A stretch of DNA of 51,072 nucleotides from Clostridia bacterium UC5.1-1E11 (GTDB lineage: Bacteria > Bacillota > Clostridia > Oscillospirales > Acutalibacteraceae): contig BCAA01000016.1 in assembly GCA_001305115.1 (NCBI GenBank), positions 1 through 51,072 on the forward strand. Direction: 5' to 3'. Made by a program: the position numbers and the translations under genes. Below the pieces are notes generated by a model. It worked only from the letters and a program-made list of their open reading frames with translations, was not told the origin of the DNA and did no database searches. Below are positions 9,487-18,828 of this stretch, piece after piece. Position 1 is the stretch's first letter. The number at the start of each line of letters is the position of its first letter.

Positions 9487-9744
9487 ATGAAAAAGACCTT
9501 GATTCGGAGCTTATTGCTCATTGTTTTGCTGCTTTTGGCTGTGGTGCTGGGCAGTGTCATCGGTTCAGCGGCCCAGGGGACTTCCTTCCTGTCCTGGTTG
9601 GGGATGAGCACTGGCTTTGGGCTGGAGCCTGTCACGTTGGATCTTGCTATTTTGCAGCTTACCTTTGGTCTGTCCATCCGGGTCAATGTGGCGCAGGCGA
9701 TTCTGCTTTTGGCAGCATCCTGGGGTATACAAGAATCCATGTAA
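9487..9744 (+). CDS. DUF4321 family small membrane protein
   Basis: An 85-residue protein with two hydrophobic segments (residues ~8-27 and ~66-80) joined by GTSFLSWLGMSTGFGLEPVTLDLAILQLTFGLSIRVN. This pattern and position (directly before maf and mreB in many Clostridia) match DUF4321. The function is unknown; linkage to shape genes suggests an envelope role, which is inference. Confidence 0.8.
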   Translation: MKKTLIRSLLLIVLLLLAVVLGSVIGSAAQGTSFLSWLGMSTGFGLEPVTLDLAILQLTFGLSIRVNVAQAILLLAASWGIQESM

Positions 9745-9756
9745 AGGAGTAATTTG

Positions 9757-10311
9757 ATGCTGTATCTTGCTTCCTCTTCTCCGCGCAGACAGGAGCTTTT
9801 GGCTCTGGCGGGGATTTCTTATACCGTTGCGCCGTCCGATGTGGATGAACATTTTGCGGATGGGACGCCGCCCAAAGAGGCCGTGTGCCTGTTAGCGCGG
9901 CGGAAAGCAGAGGCGTGTTTTGCACGTCATCCGGGCGCCGTTGTTCTGGGAGCGGACACGGTGGTCGCGCTGGAGGGGCAGATTCTCGGCAAGCCTAAGA
10001 CCCCGGAGCACGCCGCGGATATGCTCCGGATGCTCTCCGGCAAAACGCATGAGGTATTCACCGGCTTTTGCATTTGCACCGATGACCGTTGTGACGTGGC
10101 GGCAGAGCGGACCGAGGTGACCTTCTATCCGCTCTCGGAGGGGGAAATTCAATCCTATGTCGCCACCGGGGAACCCATGGATAAGGCGGGCGCCTATGGC
10201 ATTCAGGGAAGGGGCGCGCTGTTGGTCAAGGGAATTGACGGCGATTATTACAATGTGATGGGCCTTCCGATTGCCCGTGTAGCGCGAATTCTGCGGACAT
10301 TTGCCGTTTAA
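9757..10311 (+). CDS. maf: Maf family nucleoside triphosphate pyrophosphatase
   Basis: A 184-residue Maf protein (house-cleaning dTTP/UTP pyrophosphatase, historically linked to septum formation). Visible motifs are LASSSPRRQELL at the N-terminus, the basic SPRR loop, VLGADTVV, GKPKTPEHA, SGKTHEV, and DKAGAYGIQG. AAGGAG lies 7 nt before the ATG; the in-frame TTG three bases earlier is less likely. It sits between DUF4321 and mreB as in many Firmicutes. Confidence 0.95.
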   Translation: MLYLASSSPRRQELLALAGISYTVAPSDVDEHFADGTPPKEAVCLLARRKAEACFARHPGAVVLGADTVVALEGQILGKPKTPEHAADMLRMLSGKTHEVFTGFCICTDDRCDVAAERTEVTFYPLSEGEIQSYVATGEPMDKAGAYGIQGRGALLVKGIDGDYYNVMGLPIARVARILRTFAV

Positions 10312-10375
10312 AGTCGATTTTCTTCATGGCAAAATGTGGAATTTGCCAAAGTTTTATTTGTTCACAATTTTTCTG

Positions 10376-10404
10376 TTGAGAATTGGCATACCAACGGGTA
10401 TAAT
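10376..10404 (+). promoter_or_regulatory. Sigma-A promoter of the mreBCD locus
   Basis: TTGAGA and a perfect TATAAT are separated by exactly 17 bp. The leader to mreB is about 120 nt. This implies that shape genes can be transcribed independently of the dut-maf group. Confidence 0.75.
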
Positions 10405-10534
10405 AAAGTTTATGTAAAATACCCGTGCCCTGTAGAAATGCGGAGCCGCCGGGTTTACTCATATACAAAGCCGTGCAGCGCGCCGCTTGATGAAAGCCCG
10501 GTTGTGGGCATTGTTTGAAAGGGGAATGTTGGCC

Positions 10535-11548
10535 ATGTTTTCGAAGGACATTGGAATTGATCTGGGTACAGCCAATACACTTGTATATATGAAGGGCAAG
10601 GGCATTGTCATGCGCGAACCCTCTGTTGTCGCGGTAGACGTCCGAACCGACACGGTGTTGGCGGTTGGCTCGCATGCGAAAGATATGATCGGCCGTACGC
10701 CCGGCTCCATTGTTGCCGTGCGTCCGCTAAAGGATGGTGTGATCGCTGATTTTGATATTACGGCGACCATGCTCAAGCATTTTATCAAAAAGGCGGTGAA
10801 GTCCACCGCTTTCAGCCGCCCACACATTGTGGTGTGTATCCCTTCCGGGGTTACGGAGGTCGAACGCCGCGCGGTTGAAGATGCGGCCCGGCAGGCGGGA
10901 GCCAGCCAGGTGGAGCTGATCGAAGAGCCCATGGCGGCGGCGATCGGGGCGGGTCTGCCGGTGGCGGACCCAACCGGCAGTATGGTCGTTGATATCGGCG
11001 GCGGTACGGCGGAGGTTGCCGTGATCTCCCTGGGCGACATTGTAACGTCCTGTTCCGTGCGCGTGGCAGGCGACAAATTTGACGAAGCGATCATCTCCTA
11101 TGTCAAAAAGAAGTATAATCTCCTGATTGGAGAGCGTACTGCGGAGGAAATCAAGATTGCCATCGGTTCGGCTTTCCCAACCGGCAGTGAAGAGGACCGC
11201 GCGTCTGTCGAAATCAAGGGACGGAATCTGGTGGACGGTCTGCCGAAAAACGTGACGATCAGCGCAGAAGAGGTCCGTGAAGCGCTTTCCGATCCGCTCG
11301 CTGTCATTGTGGATGCGATCAAGAGCACTTTGGAAAAGACCCCGCCAGAGCTCTCGGCGGACATTATTGACCATGGAATCATGCTGACCGGCGGCGGCGC
11401 GCTGTTGCGCGGGTTGGATCAGCTGGTGGAGCAGGAGACCGGAATGCCCGTACATGTGGCGGACAGCCCGCTGGATTGCGTGGTGGATGGCACAGGCAAA
11501 CGGTTGGAGGTTTCTATGCCTTCCTCCTATTATAAGGCGCGCAGATAA
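10535..11548 (+). CDS. mreB: Rod shape-determining protein MreB
   Basis: A 337-residue actin-like ATPase that forms membrane-associated filaments directing lateral wall synthesis. Nucleotide-binding motifs are present: phosphate 1 [13 protein letters not shown], phosphate 2 [16 protein letters not shown], the connecting segment [11 protein letters not shown], and the adenosine motif [13 protein letters not shown]. Length is normal. The start at 10535 is chosen because it begins the conserved [18 protein letters not shown] lies about 10 nt upstream. mreC and mreD follow, although a 275-bp spacer with a terminator separates mreB from mreC. Confidence 0.97.
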   Translation: MFSKDIGIDLGTANTLVYMKGKGIVMREPSVVAVDVRTDTVLAVGSHAKDMIGRTPGSIVAVRPLKDGVIADFDITATMLKHFIKKAVKSTAFSRPHIVVCIPSGVTEVERRAVEDAARQAGASQVELIEEPMAAAIGAGLPVADPTGSMVVDIGGGTAEVAVISLGDIVTSCSVRVAGDKFDEAIISYVKKKYNLLIGERTAEEIKIAIGSAFPTGSEEDRASVEIKGRNLVDGLPKNVTISAEEVREALSDPLAVIVDAIKSTLEKTPPELSADIIDHGIMLTGGGALLRGLDQLVEQETGMPVHVADSPLDCVVDGTGKRLEVSMPSSYYKARR

Positions 11549-11740
11549 TCGATGAGAAAACGGTGATGTCCATCGCGGAAGTTCCCAGTTGGGAGTGTAT
11601 CCGCAGAAGAGAAGGTTTTATCCATTCGCCGGGCGGCTGTAGCAGGGGAAACGGCCTGCTTTGGATGTGCCCCCGATGGGATTCTGAGAAAGGCCCCTGG
11701 AATTGTGAGGGACTTTCAATAAACGGAGAGGTTCCAAACA

Positions 11741-11827
11741 ATGAATCACGGGCGTGCTTTGTGCGCCCGTGATTTTTGCAACGGCCCCTTTTCCCTCAAA
11801 AAGCAACGGGAGGTGTTTGCAAGATGA
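11741..11827 (+). other. Possible 28-codon leader ORF overlapping the mreC start
   Basis: A 28-residue frame (MNHGRALCARDFCNGPFSLK...) has GGAGAG upstream and stops in an ATGA overlap with the mreC ATG, the arrangement expected for translational coupling. It spans the intrinsic terminator at 11744-11777, so ribosome movement could open the hairpin. It may equally be a chance frame. No known leader peptide is recognised. Confidence 0.3.
11744..11777 (+). terminator. Intrinsic terminator between mreB and mreC
   Basis: A perfect 11-bp stem (AATCACGGGCG with CGCCCGTGATT), a 9-nt loop, and a run of five T. It would end most transcripts after mreB unless prevented, so mreC-mreD expression needs readthrough or an internal promoter that I could not identify. 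Confidence 0.8.
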
Positions 11828-12777
11828 GAGACTTTATGCATGGAACAAGTGCGAAGGTCCTGCTGGCAGTGGTGTTTGTCATGCTGGCACTGATGCTCTA
11901 TACAGCGGCCCAGGGCGGGTCGGTTGTGGCAAATGCATTGGGGTTGGTGGCAACACCGATGCAGCGCGTGAGTACCATTATCACAAACAACGCCGCTGTT
12001 GCAGCGGAGCCGCTTACTTACTCAAAGGAAGAGCTCCTGGAGGAAAACGCCGCGCTAAAAAAAGAAATTGAAGAGCTGCATGCAAAGTTGGTCAACTACG
12101 ATCAATATCGTATGGAGAATGCGCAGCTGCGAAAGTACCTAGAATTGAAGGATGAAAACCGCGATTTTAAGCCCGTGCCGGCGGCCGTCATAGGGCGGGA
12201 CCCGAATGTCCTGTACAAATTTACCATTGATAAGGGCACTAACGACGGGGTTTCGAAAAATGATCCTGTCATTACAGATGCGGGTGTCGTGGGTTTTATT
12301 TCTGCGGTAAATGCGAATTACAGCCAGGTGACGACTCTGCTCTCACCGGATACGAAAATTGCCGCGCTTGTGACGACAGAGGAAAAAACAGCGCCGGTCA
12401 AGGATTCCGTCGGGGCAGTTCCCTCCATCGACCAAGCGGAACCCACTCTGCGGCGCGACAGCGGCGTGGTGAGTACAGACATCAAATTGGCGGAGGATGG
12501 GCTCGTAAAGCTGGGGTTCTTGGCAGCGGACACCCCGGCCAAGGAAGGGGACATTGTGACCACCAGTGGATTGGGCGGTGTTTATCCGAGCGGTTTGGCC
12601 ATTGGTGAAGTGGTTTCTGTGCAGAACGAGGAATATGATGTATCGCTTTATGCGGAGGTTAAGCCGTTTGTAGATGTCAACTCGGTGCGCGATGTGATGG
12701 TAATTACCGAATTTGAGGGGCAGGGACAGGCGCTGGATGATGCGTTCGGCACCAGCTCTGCGGCGGAGGAGCCGTGA
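11824..12777 (+). CDS. mreC: Rod shape-determining protein MreC
   Basis: A 317-residue single-pass membrane protein that links MreB and the wall-synthetic complex. A short cytoplasmic start is followed by a transmembrane helix (residues ~11-30, VLLAVVFVMLALMLYTAA), a coiled coil (about 60-105, LLEENAALKKEIEELHAKL), and the extracytoplasmic beta-domains (RDPNVLYKFTIDKG, GLGGVYPSGLAIGEV). GGGAGG stands 8 nt before the ATG. It ends with TGA sharing one base with the mreD ATG (TGATG). Confidence 0.95.
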   Translation: MRDFMHGTSAKVLLAVVFVMLALMLYTAAQGGSVVANALGLVATPMQRVSTIITNNAAVAAEPLTYSKEELLEENAALKKEIEELHAKLVNYDQYRMENAQLRKYLELKDENRDFKPVPAAVIGRDPNVLYKFTIDKGTNDGVSKNDPVITDAGVVGFISAVNANYSQVTTLLSPDTKIAALVTTEEKTAPVKDSVGAVPSIDQAEPTLRRDSGVVSTDIKLAEDGLVKLGFLAADTPAKEGDIVTTSGLGGVYPSGLAIGEVVSVQNEEYDVSLYAEVKPFVDVNSVRDVMVITEFEGQGQALDDAFGTSSAAEEP

Positions 12778-13289
12778 TGGACCGTTATAAAATCATTCGG
12801 TACTTTGCTTATACGATCGAGATTCTCATCTTGTACATGGTACAGGAGACCCCTGGTCTCCTGCCGGAAATTGGAGGCGCACGCCCGGTTCTGCTGATTC
12901 CAGCGGCGATTTCCATCGCCATGTTTGAAAGCGAGTTTGCGGGGATTGGCTTTGGGCTTCTCTGCGGGCTGTTTTTGGACATTGGAATGGGAGGTGTGCT
13001 CGGCTTCCACGGCCTGCTGCTGGCGGCCGCATGTTATGGAGTGGGGTTGCTCACGGCGGATCTGATTCAGACGAATTTTCTCACGTCCCTGCTTCTGGCA
13101 GCCGGAGCGATTGTTGGAATTTTATTTCTGCAATGGGTGTTTTTCTACCTGTTGTACGGTTATGACCATAGCGGCTATGCCCTGCTCACACGATATTTGC
13201 CGAGGATGGTATATTCCTTCTGTACCATGCCCCTTTGTTATGCATTCAACCGTGCTCTGGCGCAGCAGATTCGTTCAAAAGCCGAATAA
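12777..13289 (+). CDS. mreD: Rod shape-determining protein MreD
   Basis: A 170-residue polytopic protein with about five hydrophobic segments, fitting the MreD family by size, membrane character, and position after mreC. The ATG at 12777 overlaps the mreC stop (TGATG) and has GGAGGAG upstream; GTG at 12774 is less likely. MreD is part of the elongasome with MreC and the class B PBP that follows. Sequence identity in this family is low, so the call leans on context. Confidence 0.88.
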   Translation: MDRYKIIRYFAYTIEILILYMVQETPGLLPEIGGARPVLLIPAAISIAMFESEFAGIGFGLLCGLFLDIGMGGVLGFHGLLLAAACYGVGLLTADLIQTNFLTSLLLAAGAIVGILFLQWVFFYLLYGYDHSGYALLTRYLPRMVYSFCTMPLCYAFNRALAQQIRSKAE

Positions 13290-13298
13290 ACAACCAGG

Positions 13299-13336
13299 GT
13301 CCGGTTCCGCCGGAGAACGAAGGAACCGGACTTTTT
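13299..13336 (+). terminator. Intrinsic terminator after mreD
   Basis: A 10-bp stem GTCCGGTTCC/GGAACCGGAC with a 13-nt loop, followed by TTTTT. It separates mreCD from the PBP gene. Confidence 0.85.
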
Positions 13337-13458
13337 GACGAATTCTTTTAAGGCGGGAAGGAATCCAGGGGGAAAATGGTATTCTTCTTGGAGGACGATG
13401 GGACAGTAGACATAAGAAGTGTCTCCATTGGTTTACATGGACACGGAGGTGAAACGGT

Positions 13459-15612
13459 ATGAAGTCAAAAATATCGCTGCGCAGTTTTGCACTTGTGGGA
13501 ATTGTGGTAGGGATTCTTGCAATTTATACGCTGCGATTGGTGGATTGGCAGATTCTGAACGGTGCAGATACGCGCCAACAGGCGGACTCTACCAGCGCTT
13601 CGATTGTGACCATGGATGCGGCCCGCGGAGAAATCGTCGATGCTGCTGGAAATCCGTTGGCAGCAAACAAAACGGGGTATGCCATCCAATTTGAACGTCC
13701 GTATATGACCTATGGTACAGAAAACGAGAGCATCCGTTTGCTTACAAATTTGCTGGACAGCCGTGGTGAAGAGTGGACCGACGAGTTACCCATTCAGATC
13801 GATGAACAGGGCGCTTATGCGTTTATGCCGGATTCCGAAAAAGAAGTGGAGCGTCTCAAAGGCAAGGACTTTGCCGATTTGAATTCCTATGCCACGGCGG
13901 ACGACTGCATGAATGCACTGATTGAGAAATATGAAATTGATGCGACCCTTCCCAAAAAGGAGATCCGCAACATTGCGTCCGTTCGCTACGGGATGACCAA
14001 GGCGGGCTTTAATGCCTCCACACCGTATATTTTTGCCCCGGACATCTCCGGCGAAACAGTGGGGATTGTCAGTGAGAATACGCAGCTTTTGCCCGGTGCA
14101 AGCATCAAGATCACGACGGCGCGCACTTATCCGGGCGGGGACTTGGCGGCTCAACTGATCGGTACAATGGGGCCGCTTTCTCAGGAACAATATGAAGAAC
14201 GTAAAGACCAGGGGTACGCCTTTAACGACCGCATGGGCCAGAGCGGTATTGAATATGCCTTTGAGGACGAGTTGCGCGGAGAAGCGGGCGAAAAGCAGGT
14301 GGAGACCACCAGCAAAGGCGGCGTCGCTTCGGAAACAGTCATCAAAGCGCCGAAATCCGGCAATACAGTGTTTCTTACCTTGGACAGCAACCTTCAACGT
14401 GTAACGCAGGCCAGCTTGGAACAGAACGTGGAGGCAGCGCGCGAGAACGGTGAGAGGCTTACCAGCACCAAAGGCGGGTGGAACGGTCAGGATTGTAAAA
14501 TTGGAGCAGCTGTCGTCCTCCGGGTGAAGGATAATGCCGTTTTGGCAGCTGCCGGCAATGCCAATTATGATTTGGAGAAATACACATACGACAGCGCCTA
14601 CAAGAGCGAGGTGCTGAAGGATGAAAACCATCCGTTGGTCAATCAAGCGTTTACGGGCATCTTTACCCCCGGCTCGTGTTTCAAGCCGGCGGTCGCATGT
14701 GCGGCCTTGCAAGAAGGGGTCATCACCAACAACACAACGTTCCGCTGCACGCACACATACCAGCGTTTTGCAGATGTAGGGTTTACGCCGCGTTGCTTGG
14801 GAACACATGGGACGCTTTCCTTGCGCCGCGCGTTGGCGGAGTCGTGCAACATCTATTTCTTTGAAACCGGATATTACACCGGGATCGACACCATGAACCT
14901 GTACTGCCGGAAATTTGGTTTGGGCGTAAAAACCGGCGTGGAGCTCAATGAAAGCGAAGGAATCCTGGCGGGGCCAGAGGAGTACGCCGAACGAGGGAAG
15001 AACTGGGTAGGAGGCGACGTGGTCCAGGCAGCGATTGGCCAGAGTGACAACCAGTTTACCCCCCTCCAGCTGGCAACCTATGTTTCTACGATCGCGAACA
15101 ACGGTGTGCGCTATCAAAGCCATATCGTCAGTAAGATCACAGACTATGCGCGCAAGGAAGTCGTGCGGGAAAATAGCCCGGAGAATCCCACGATTGTGGC
15201 AGAGACAGGCGTTTCACAGGAGAACATCAACTATGTAAAAGAGGGGATGCGCGCAGTAATCACCGATTCACGGGGATCTGCGCACCGCAACCTGGGAAAC
15301 TATCCGGTTCCAATCGCCGGTAAGACCGGCACGGCGCAGGGCCCCGGCTCTGACAACGTAGCGTTTGTTGGTTTCGCCCCATACGATGACCCCGAGATCG
15401 CCTTTGCAGTGATTTTGCAACACGGCTCGACGGGCACCTATTGTCAGAACGTTGTGCGTGACATTTTAGACGCTTATTTCTATGGAAAGACTGTGGATGA
15501 GGAGGGGAACCTGGTCATGCCAGAGGAGATTTCCGCATCAAGCGCTGTTTCCGACGCGTCTGGTGAAAGTTCGTCGAACTCCACGTCTGCGGGAACCTCT
15601 TCTGTCGGATGA
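13459..15612 (+). CDS. Class B penicillin-binding protein (PBP2-type transpeptidase)
   Basis: A 717-residue D,D-transpeptidase cross-linking peptidoglycan during elongation. There is one N-terminal membrane helix (residues ~10-30), a pedestal domain with ARGEIVDAAGNPLA, and a C-terminal transpeptidase domain carrying all three active-site motifs: S406-C-F-K (SxxK), S462-C-N (SxN), and K622-T-G. The last ~30 residues are a Ser/Thr-rich tail. GGAGG lies upstream of the ATG. Its place after mreBCD points to the elongation enzyme (PBP2/MrdA-like) rather than divisome FtsI. Symbol left blank because clostridial naming is inconsistent. Confidence 0.93.
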   Translation: MKSKISLRSFALVGIVVGILAIYTLRLVDWQILNGADTRQQADSTSASIVTMDAARGEIVDAAGNPLAANKTGYAIQFERPYMTYGTENESIRLLTNLLDSRGEEWTDELPIQIDEQGAYAFMPDSEKEVERLKGKDFADLNSYATADDCMNALIEKYEIDATLPKKEIRNIASVRYGMTKAGFNASTPYIFAPDISGETVGIVSENTQLLPGASIKITTARTYPGGDLAAQLIGTMGPLSQEQYEERKDQGYAFNDRMGQSGIEYAFEDELRGEAGEKQVETTSKGGVASETVIKAPKSGNTVFLTLDSNLQRVTQASLEQNVEAARENGERLTSTKGGWNGQDCKIGAAVVLRVKDNAVLAAAGNANYDLEKYTYDSAYKSEVLKDENHPLVNQAFTGIFTPGSCFKPAVACAALQEGVITNNTTFRCTHTYQRFADVGFTPRCLGTHGTLSLRRALAESCNIYFFETGYYTGIDTMNLYCRKFGLGVKTGVELNESEGILAGPEEYAERGKNWVGGDVVQAAIGQSDNQFTPLQLATYVSTIANNGVRYQSHIVSKITDYARKEVVRENSPENPTIVAETGVSQENINYVKEGMRAVITDSRGSAHRNLGNYPVPIAGKTGTAQGPGSDNVAFVGFAPYDDPEIAFAVILQHGSTGTYCQNVVRDILDAYFYGKTVDEEGNLVMPEEISASSAVSDASGESSSNSTSAGTSSVG

Positions 15613-15698
15613 CTGTGTGGATTGGCGTGAGATGTCCAATTTGGGAAGTTAAAGTGATTTTTTGTTTTAAATGGATAAAATGAACAATAAAAAATCTT

Positions 15699-15727
15699 TT
15701 GACACCCGCAAAATTTTGTGTTAGTAT
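15699..15727 (+). promoter_or_regulatory. Sigma-A promoter of minD-mgsA
   Basis: A perfect TTGACA, 17-bp spacer, and TAGTAT; transcription would start about 10-12 nt before the minD ATG, leaving a very short leader. Confidence 0.75.
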
Positions 15728-15745
15728 AAAAATGAGGTTTTGTAA

Positions 15746-16486
15746 ATGGGAGCTGTGACGGTTATCACATCAGGAAAAGGCGGCGTGGGCAAGTCCACGC
15801 TGACCGCCGGTTTAGGGCTGGCGTTGGTTCGCCGAGGCAGGCGCGTCCTGCTGATCGACGGCGACGCGGGCCTGTCTTCACTGGATCATATGCTTGGCGT
15901 TTCGGAACGCCAGGTGTTTAATATCGCAGACATGGCCGCCGGAGAGGCGGACCCGGGCCAAGCGATTTATCCATGTGAATGGGCGGAAGGGCTTTATCTG
16001 TTGCCTGCCCCCGGGCGCGAAGAGGATATTGTAAGCCCGGAGATTATGAAGCGGATGGTATCCGTGCTCTCCCGGTATTACGACCACGTGCTGATCGACT
16101 GCCCCGCCGGTGTCGGCAGTGGTTTTATGAGCGCAGTTGCACCTGCACAACGGGCGTTGGTGGTTTCTACCCCGGACCCTGTATGCCTGCGGGACTGCAA
16201 TAAGACACGTATTGCGCTGGAATACGCCGGTGTGCGAAGCCAGCGCTTGGTGGTCAACCGTTTCAGTGGAAAAAGCTTCCGTAATCTGGGGGCGTATCGA
16301 GATCTGGATGCAGTCATCGATGCGTCTGGAATTCGCTTGATTGCGATTGTTCCAGAGGATGCGGCGCTTGCTGTTGCGGGGGCATCGGGTTTGCCCGCAC
16401 CGCTGAAAAGTGCGGGAACGATGGCGCTTGGCCGGCTTGCGGCCAGATTAGAGGGGGAGCAGGTGCCCTTGGCGGTCCGCGTCTAG
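15746..16486 (+). CDS. minD: Septum site-determining protein MinD (ParA-family ATPase)
   Basis: A 246-residue deviant-Walker-A ATPase that positions the division site. It shows [16 protein letters not shown] (two signature lysines), the switch-like [17 protein letters not shown], and [10 protein letters not shown]. The family normally ends in an amphipathic membrane-targeting helix after a linker. Here the C-terminus is short and ends [10 protein letters not shown], so that helix is not obvious. No minC or minE is nearby. It could alternatively be a MinD/FlhG/ParA-like paralogue, but its place in a shape-gene cluster favours MinD. Confidence 0.85.
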   Translation: MGAVTVITSGKGGVGKSTLTAGLGLALVRRGRRVLLIDGDAGLSSLDHMLGVSERQVFNIADMAAGEADPGQAIYPCEWAEGLYLLPAPGREEDIVSPEIMKRMVSVLSRYYDHVLIDCPAGVGSGFMSAVAPAQRALVVSTPDPVCLRDCNKTRIALEYAGVRSQRLVVNRFSGKSFRNLGAYRDLDAVIDASGIRLIAIVPEDAALAVAGASGLPAPLKSAGTMALGRLAARLEGEQVPLAVRV

Positions 16487-16521
16487 GAAGCCTGTGCGTT
16501 TTATTGAAAGGAATGATACAC

Positions 16522-16926
16522 ATGAACATCGCACTCATCGCTCACGACGCCAAAAAAGAATTGATGGTCCAGTTTTGTATTGCTTATTGCGGCGTACTCA
16601 GCCGCCACTTCCTGTGCGCCACAGGGACAACTGGAAAGATGGTAGCGGAGGCTACCGGTTTGGAGATCCAGCGCTTTTTGAGCGGCTCGCAGGGCGGCGA
16701 CCAGCAAATCGCTGCGCGAATCGCCTGTAATGAGGTGGATTTGCTTTTGTTCTTCCGCGATCCGCTGAACCCGAAGCCACACGAGCCCAATGATATGAAT
16801 CTGTTGCGCCTGTGTGATATGCACAATATACCGGTGGCGACCAATATTGCTACAGCCGAGGTATTGATCCACGGTTTGGAGCGCGGCGATCTCGATTGGC
16901 GCAACATTTTGAATCCGAAGGGTTGA
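16522..16926 (+). CDS. mgsA: Methylglyoxal synthase
   Basis: A 134-residue enzyme converting dihydroxyacetone phosphate to methylglyoxal and phosphate, a bypass used when phosphate is short. Characteristic stretches are [12 protein letters not shown], the phosphate loop [37 protein letters not shown] (His near the active site), and [15 protein letters not shown]. The start at 16522 has AAAGGA at 10 nt; upstream ATGs at 16504 and 16513 lack proper spacing. It lies 35 bases after minD and is likely in its operon, an arrangement common in Clostridia. Confidence 0.96.
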   Translation: MNIALIAHDAKKELMVQFCIAYCGVLSRHFLCATGTTGKMVAEATGLEIQRFLSGSQGGDQQIAARIACNEVDLLLFFRDPLNPKPHEPNDMNLLRLCDMHNIPVATNIATAEVLIHGLERGDLDWRNILNPKG

Positions 16927-17039
16927 CCAGCGAGTATGACCTGGATAGTCCTTACAGATGGACAAGCAGTTAGAGCTGCTGTATCTGGGGAATATGAGAA
17001 TTTTATCTAATGTTGCATATTGGAATTATAAAAGGAACA

Positions 17040-17079
17040 GAACCGTGTAAAATCACGTTAGGCTTACACGGTTCCTTTT
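17040..17079 (+). terminator. Intrinsic terminator after mgsA
   Basis: An 11-bp stem (GAACCGTGTAA/TTACACGGTTC), a 13-nt loop, and CTTTT. It closes the minD-mgsA unit immediately before the T-box leader. Confidence 0.75.
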
Positions 17080-17080
17080 G

Positions 17081-17339
17081 TTTGCGTATCAGCGCAGACA
17101 GACGGCGATGATACGGGAAGAGTACCCGGTTTTCCTGCCACAGAGAGGTGCGCAAAGCTGAGAGCGTGCTGCAAATGGAAGGCCGGCGAAAGACACCCGC
17201 GAGCTACGCGCAAGCCCCACGCGGGGACCGGATTTTGGGGCGCTTTGAGGGAGATTTCGATCAGGGAATCTCTGAAAAAGGGTGGCACCGCGAGGATTTT
17301 CCCCTCGTCCCTTTCATCGGGGACGAGGGGTTTCTTTTT
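17081..17339 (+). promoter_or_regulatory. T-box leader of hisS-aspS
   Basis: The leader contains the T-box core GGGTGGCACCGCG at 17280-17292. It is followed by a terminator stem (CCCCTCGTCCC/GGGACGAGGGG at 17301-17330) and a T-rich run. Upstream, Stem I features are visible: a GCGTA/TACGC base closing the stem (17084-17088 with about 17205-17209), GGGAAGAGTACCC, and AGAGAGGTGCGC. The specifier region reads GACAC at 17192-17196, so GAC (Asp) and CAC (His) overlap by one base. Uncharged tRNA pairing with the specifier and T-box would favour antitermination and expression of the two synthetases. The exact 5' end and the promoter were not fixed. Confidence 0.9.
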
Positions 17340-17383
17340 ACGCCGCCGAGGGGAATCGAACAATGCAATAGGGAGGCAATCAG

Positions 17384-18672
17384 ATGGAATTGATTAAGGC
17401 ACAAAAAGGGACGCAGGACATCCTTCCGGGCCAGAGCGAAAACTGGCAGGTGGTGGAGGATGTGATGCGCAGTGAAGCGGCTATGCACGGTTTCCAGGAG
17501 ATCCGCACGCCGGTCTTTGAGGATACGCGTCTGTTTCAGCGTTCCGTGGGGGAGACCACCGACGTGGTGCAAAAGGAGATGTATACCTTCCAGGACAAGG
17601 GCGGCCGTTCGATCACGCTGCGGCCGGAGGGAACCGCAGGCGTTGTGCGCGCCCTTTTGGAGCACGCGCTATACAATAATGGGCTGCCGGTCAAGCTGCA
17701 CTATTTTACCACCTGTTACCGTTACGAGAATACGCAGGCAGGCCGCCTGCGCGAATTCCATCAGTTTGGAGTCGAGATGTTTGGCTCCAACAGCCCCAGT
17801 GCAGACGCTGAGGTGATCGGTCTGGCAAAGGGGGTATTTGACCGGCTGGGGATTAAAAACCTGCGCTTAGAGATTAATTCAATTGGGTGTCCAACTTGCC
17901 GCGCAGAGTTCCACAAGGCTTTGAAGGCGTACTTTGCGCAGTATAAAGATCAACTGTGCGAAACATGTCAGGGGCGTTTGGAACGCAACCCGATGCGTAT
18001 TTTGGACTGTAAGAGCCCGATTTGTTCCGAAATTGCAGAAGGTGCGCCGAAGATTTTGGACTATCTTTGCGACGACTGCAAGGCGCACTTTGAATCCGTA
18101 CAGCGGTACTTGACCGCAGTGGGAACAGAATTTACGGTAAATCCGACGATTGTGCGCGGGTTGGATTATTATACCAATACAGTCTTTGAATTTATCAGTG
18201 GAGATCTCGGCGCCCAGAGCACGCTCTGTGGTGGCGGCCGCTACAATGGGCTTGTCGAAGAGATGGGCGGCCAGCCGCTTGCAGGGCTGGGATTCGCATG
18301 GGGATCGAACGTTTAATGATGGTGATGAACAAACAGAACATTGAGATGCCGGAACCGGACCGCTGTGAAATCTTTATTGCTTCGCTGGGAGAGGCGGCGC
18401 ATGTGGAAGCATTCAAGCTGGCGGACTGCCTGCGTAAATATTCCATCATTGCCGCCTGCGATGAAAATGATCGAGGACTCAAGGCGCAAATGAAATATGC
18501 GGATAAGATCGGCGCAAAATACAGTATGGTATTGGGCGACGACGAGATTGCCAGCCAGAAGGCGGTCTTAAAAAATATGAAAACCGGCGAAAAGAAGGAG
18601 ATCGACCTGTCCAAGAACTTTGTCGAGCAGTATGTCTGCCTTTCTACCGAGCAGGAAGATTTCACATTCTGA
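17384..18672 (+). CDS. hisS: Histidyl-tRNA synthetase (frame broken by one missing base)
   Basis: A class II aminoacyl-tRNA synthetase charging tRNA-His. Motif 1 and the start (KAQKGTQDILPGQS), motif 2 (LRPEGTAGVVRA and CYRYENTQAGRLREFHQFGVE), and the two HisRS signatures (LDYYTNTVFEF and GGGRYNGLVEEMGG) are present. Near 18297 the frame breaks inside the motif-3 region: GFA should continue as MGIERLMMVM but is displaced by one missing base (GC-ATG where GCC-ATG is expected). The second part then reads on to the C-terminal anticodon-binding domain. Restoring one base gives 429 residues, the normal length. GGGAGG precedes the ATG. As the enzyme is essential and no other hisS is seen, an artefact is the best explanation. 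Confidence 0.93.
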
Positions 18673-18828
18673 TCGAAAAGGTCGTTTTAGAGCAACCATT
18701 GTGCGTACAGGAGCGGTTGGTTCTGCGGCGATGTCTGCAATTGTTTGAAAACCGGCCCCTTAAAACGATTTGGAAGAACGGCTGGTGCGAATGTATAGGA
18801 ATTGATTATCATTTTGGAGGTGCCATCT

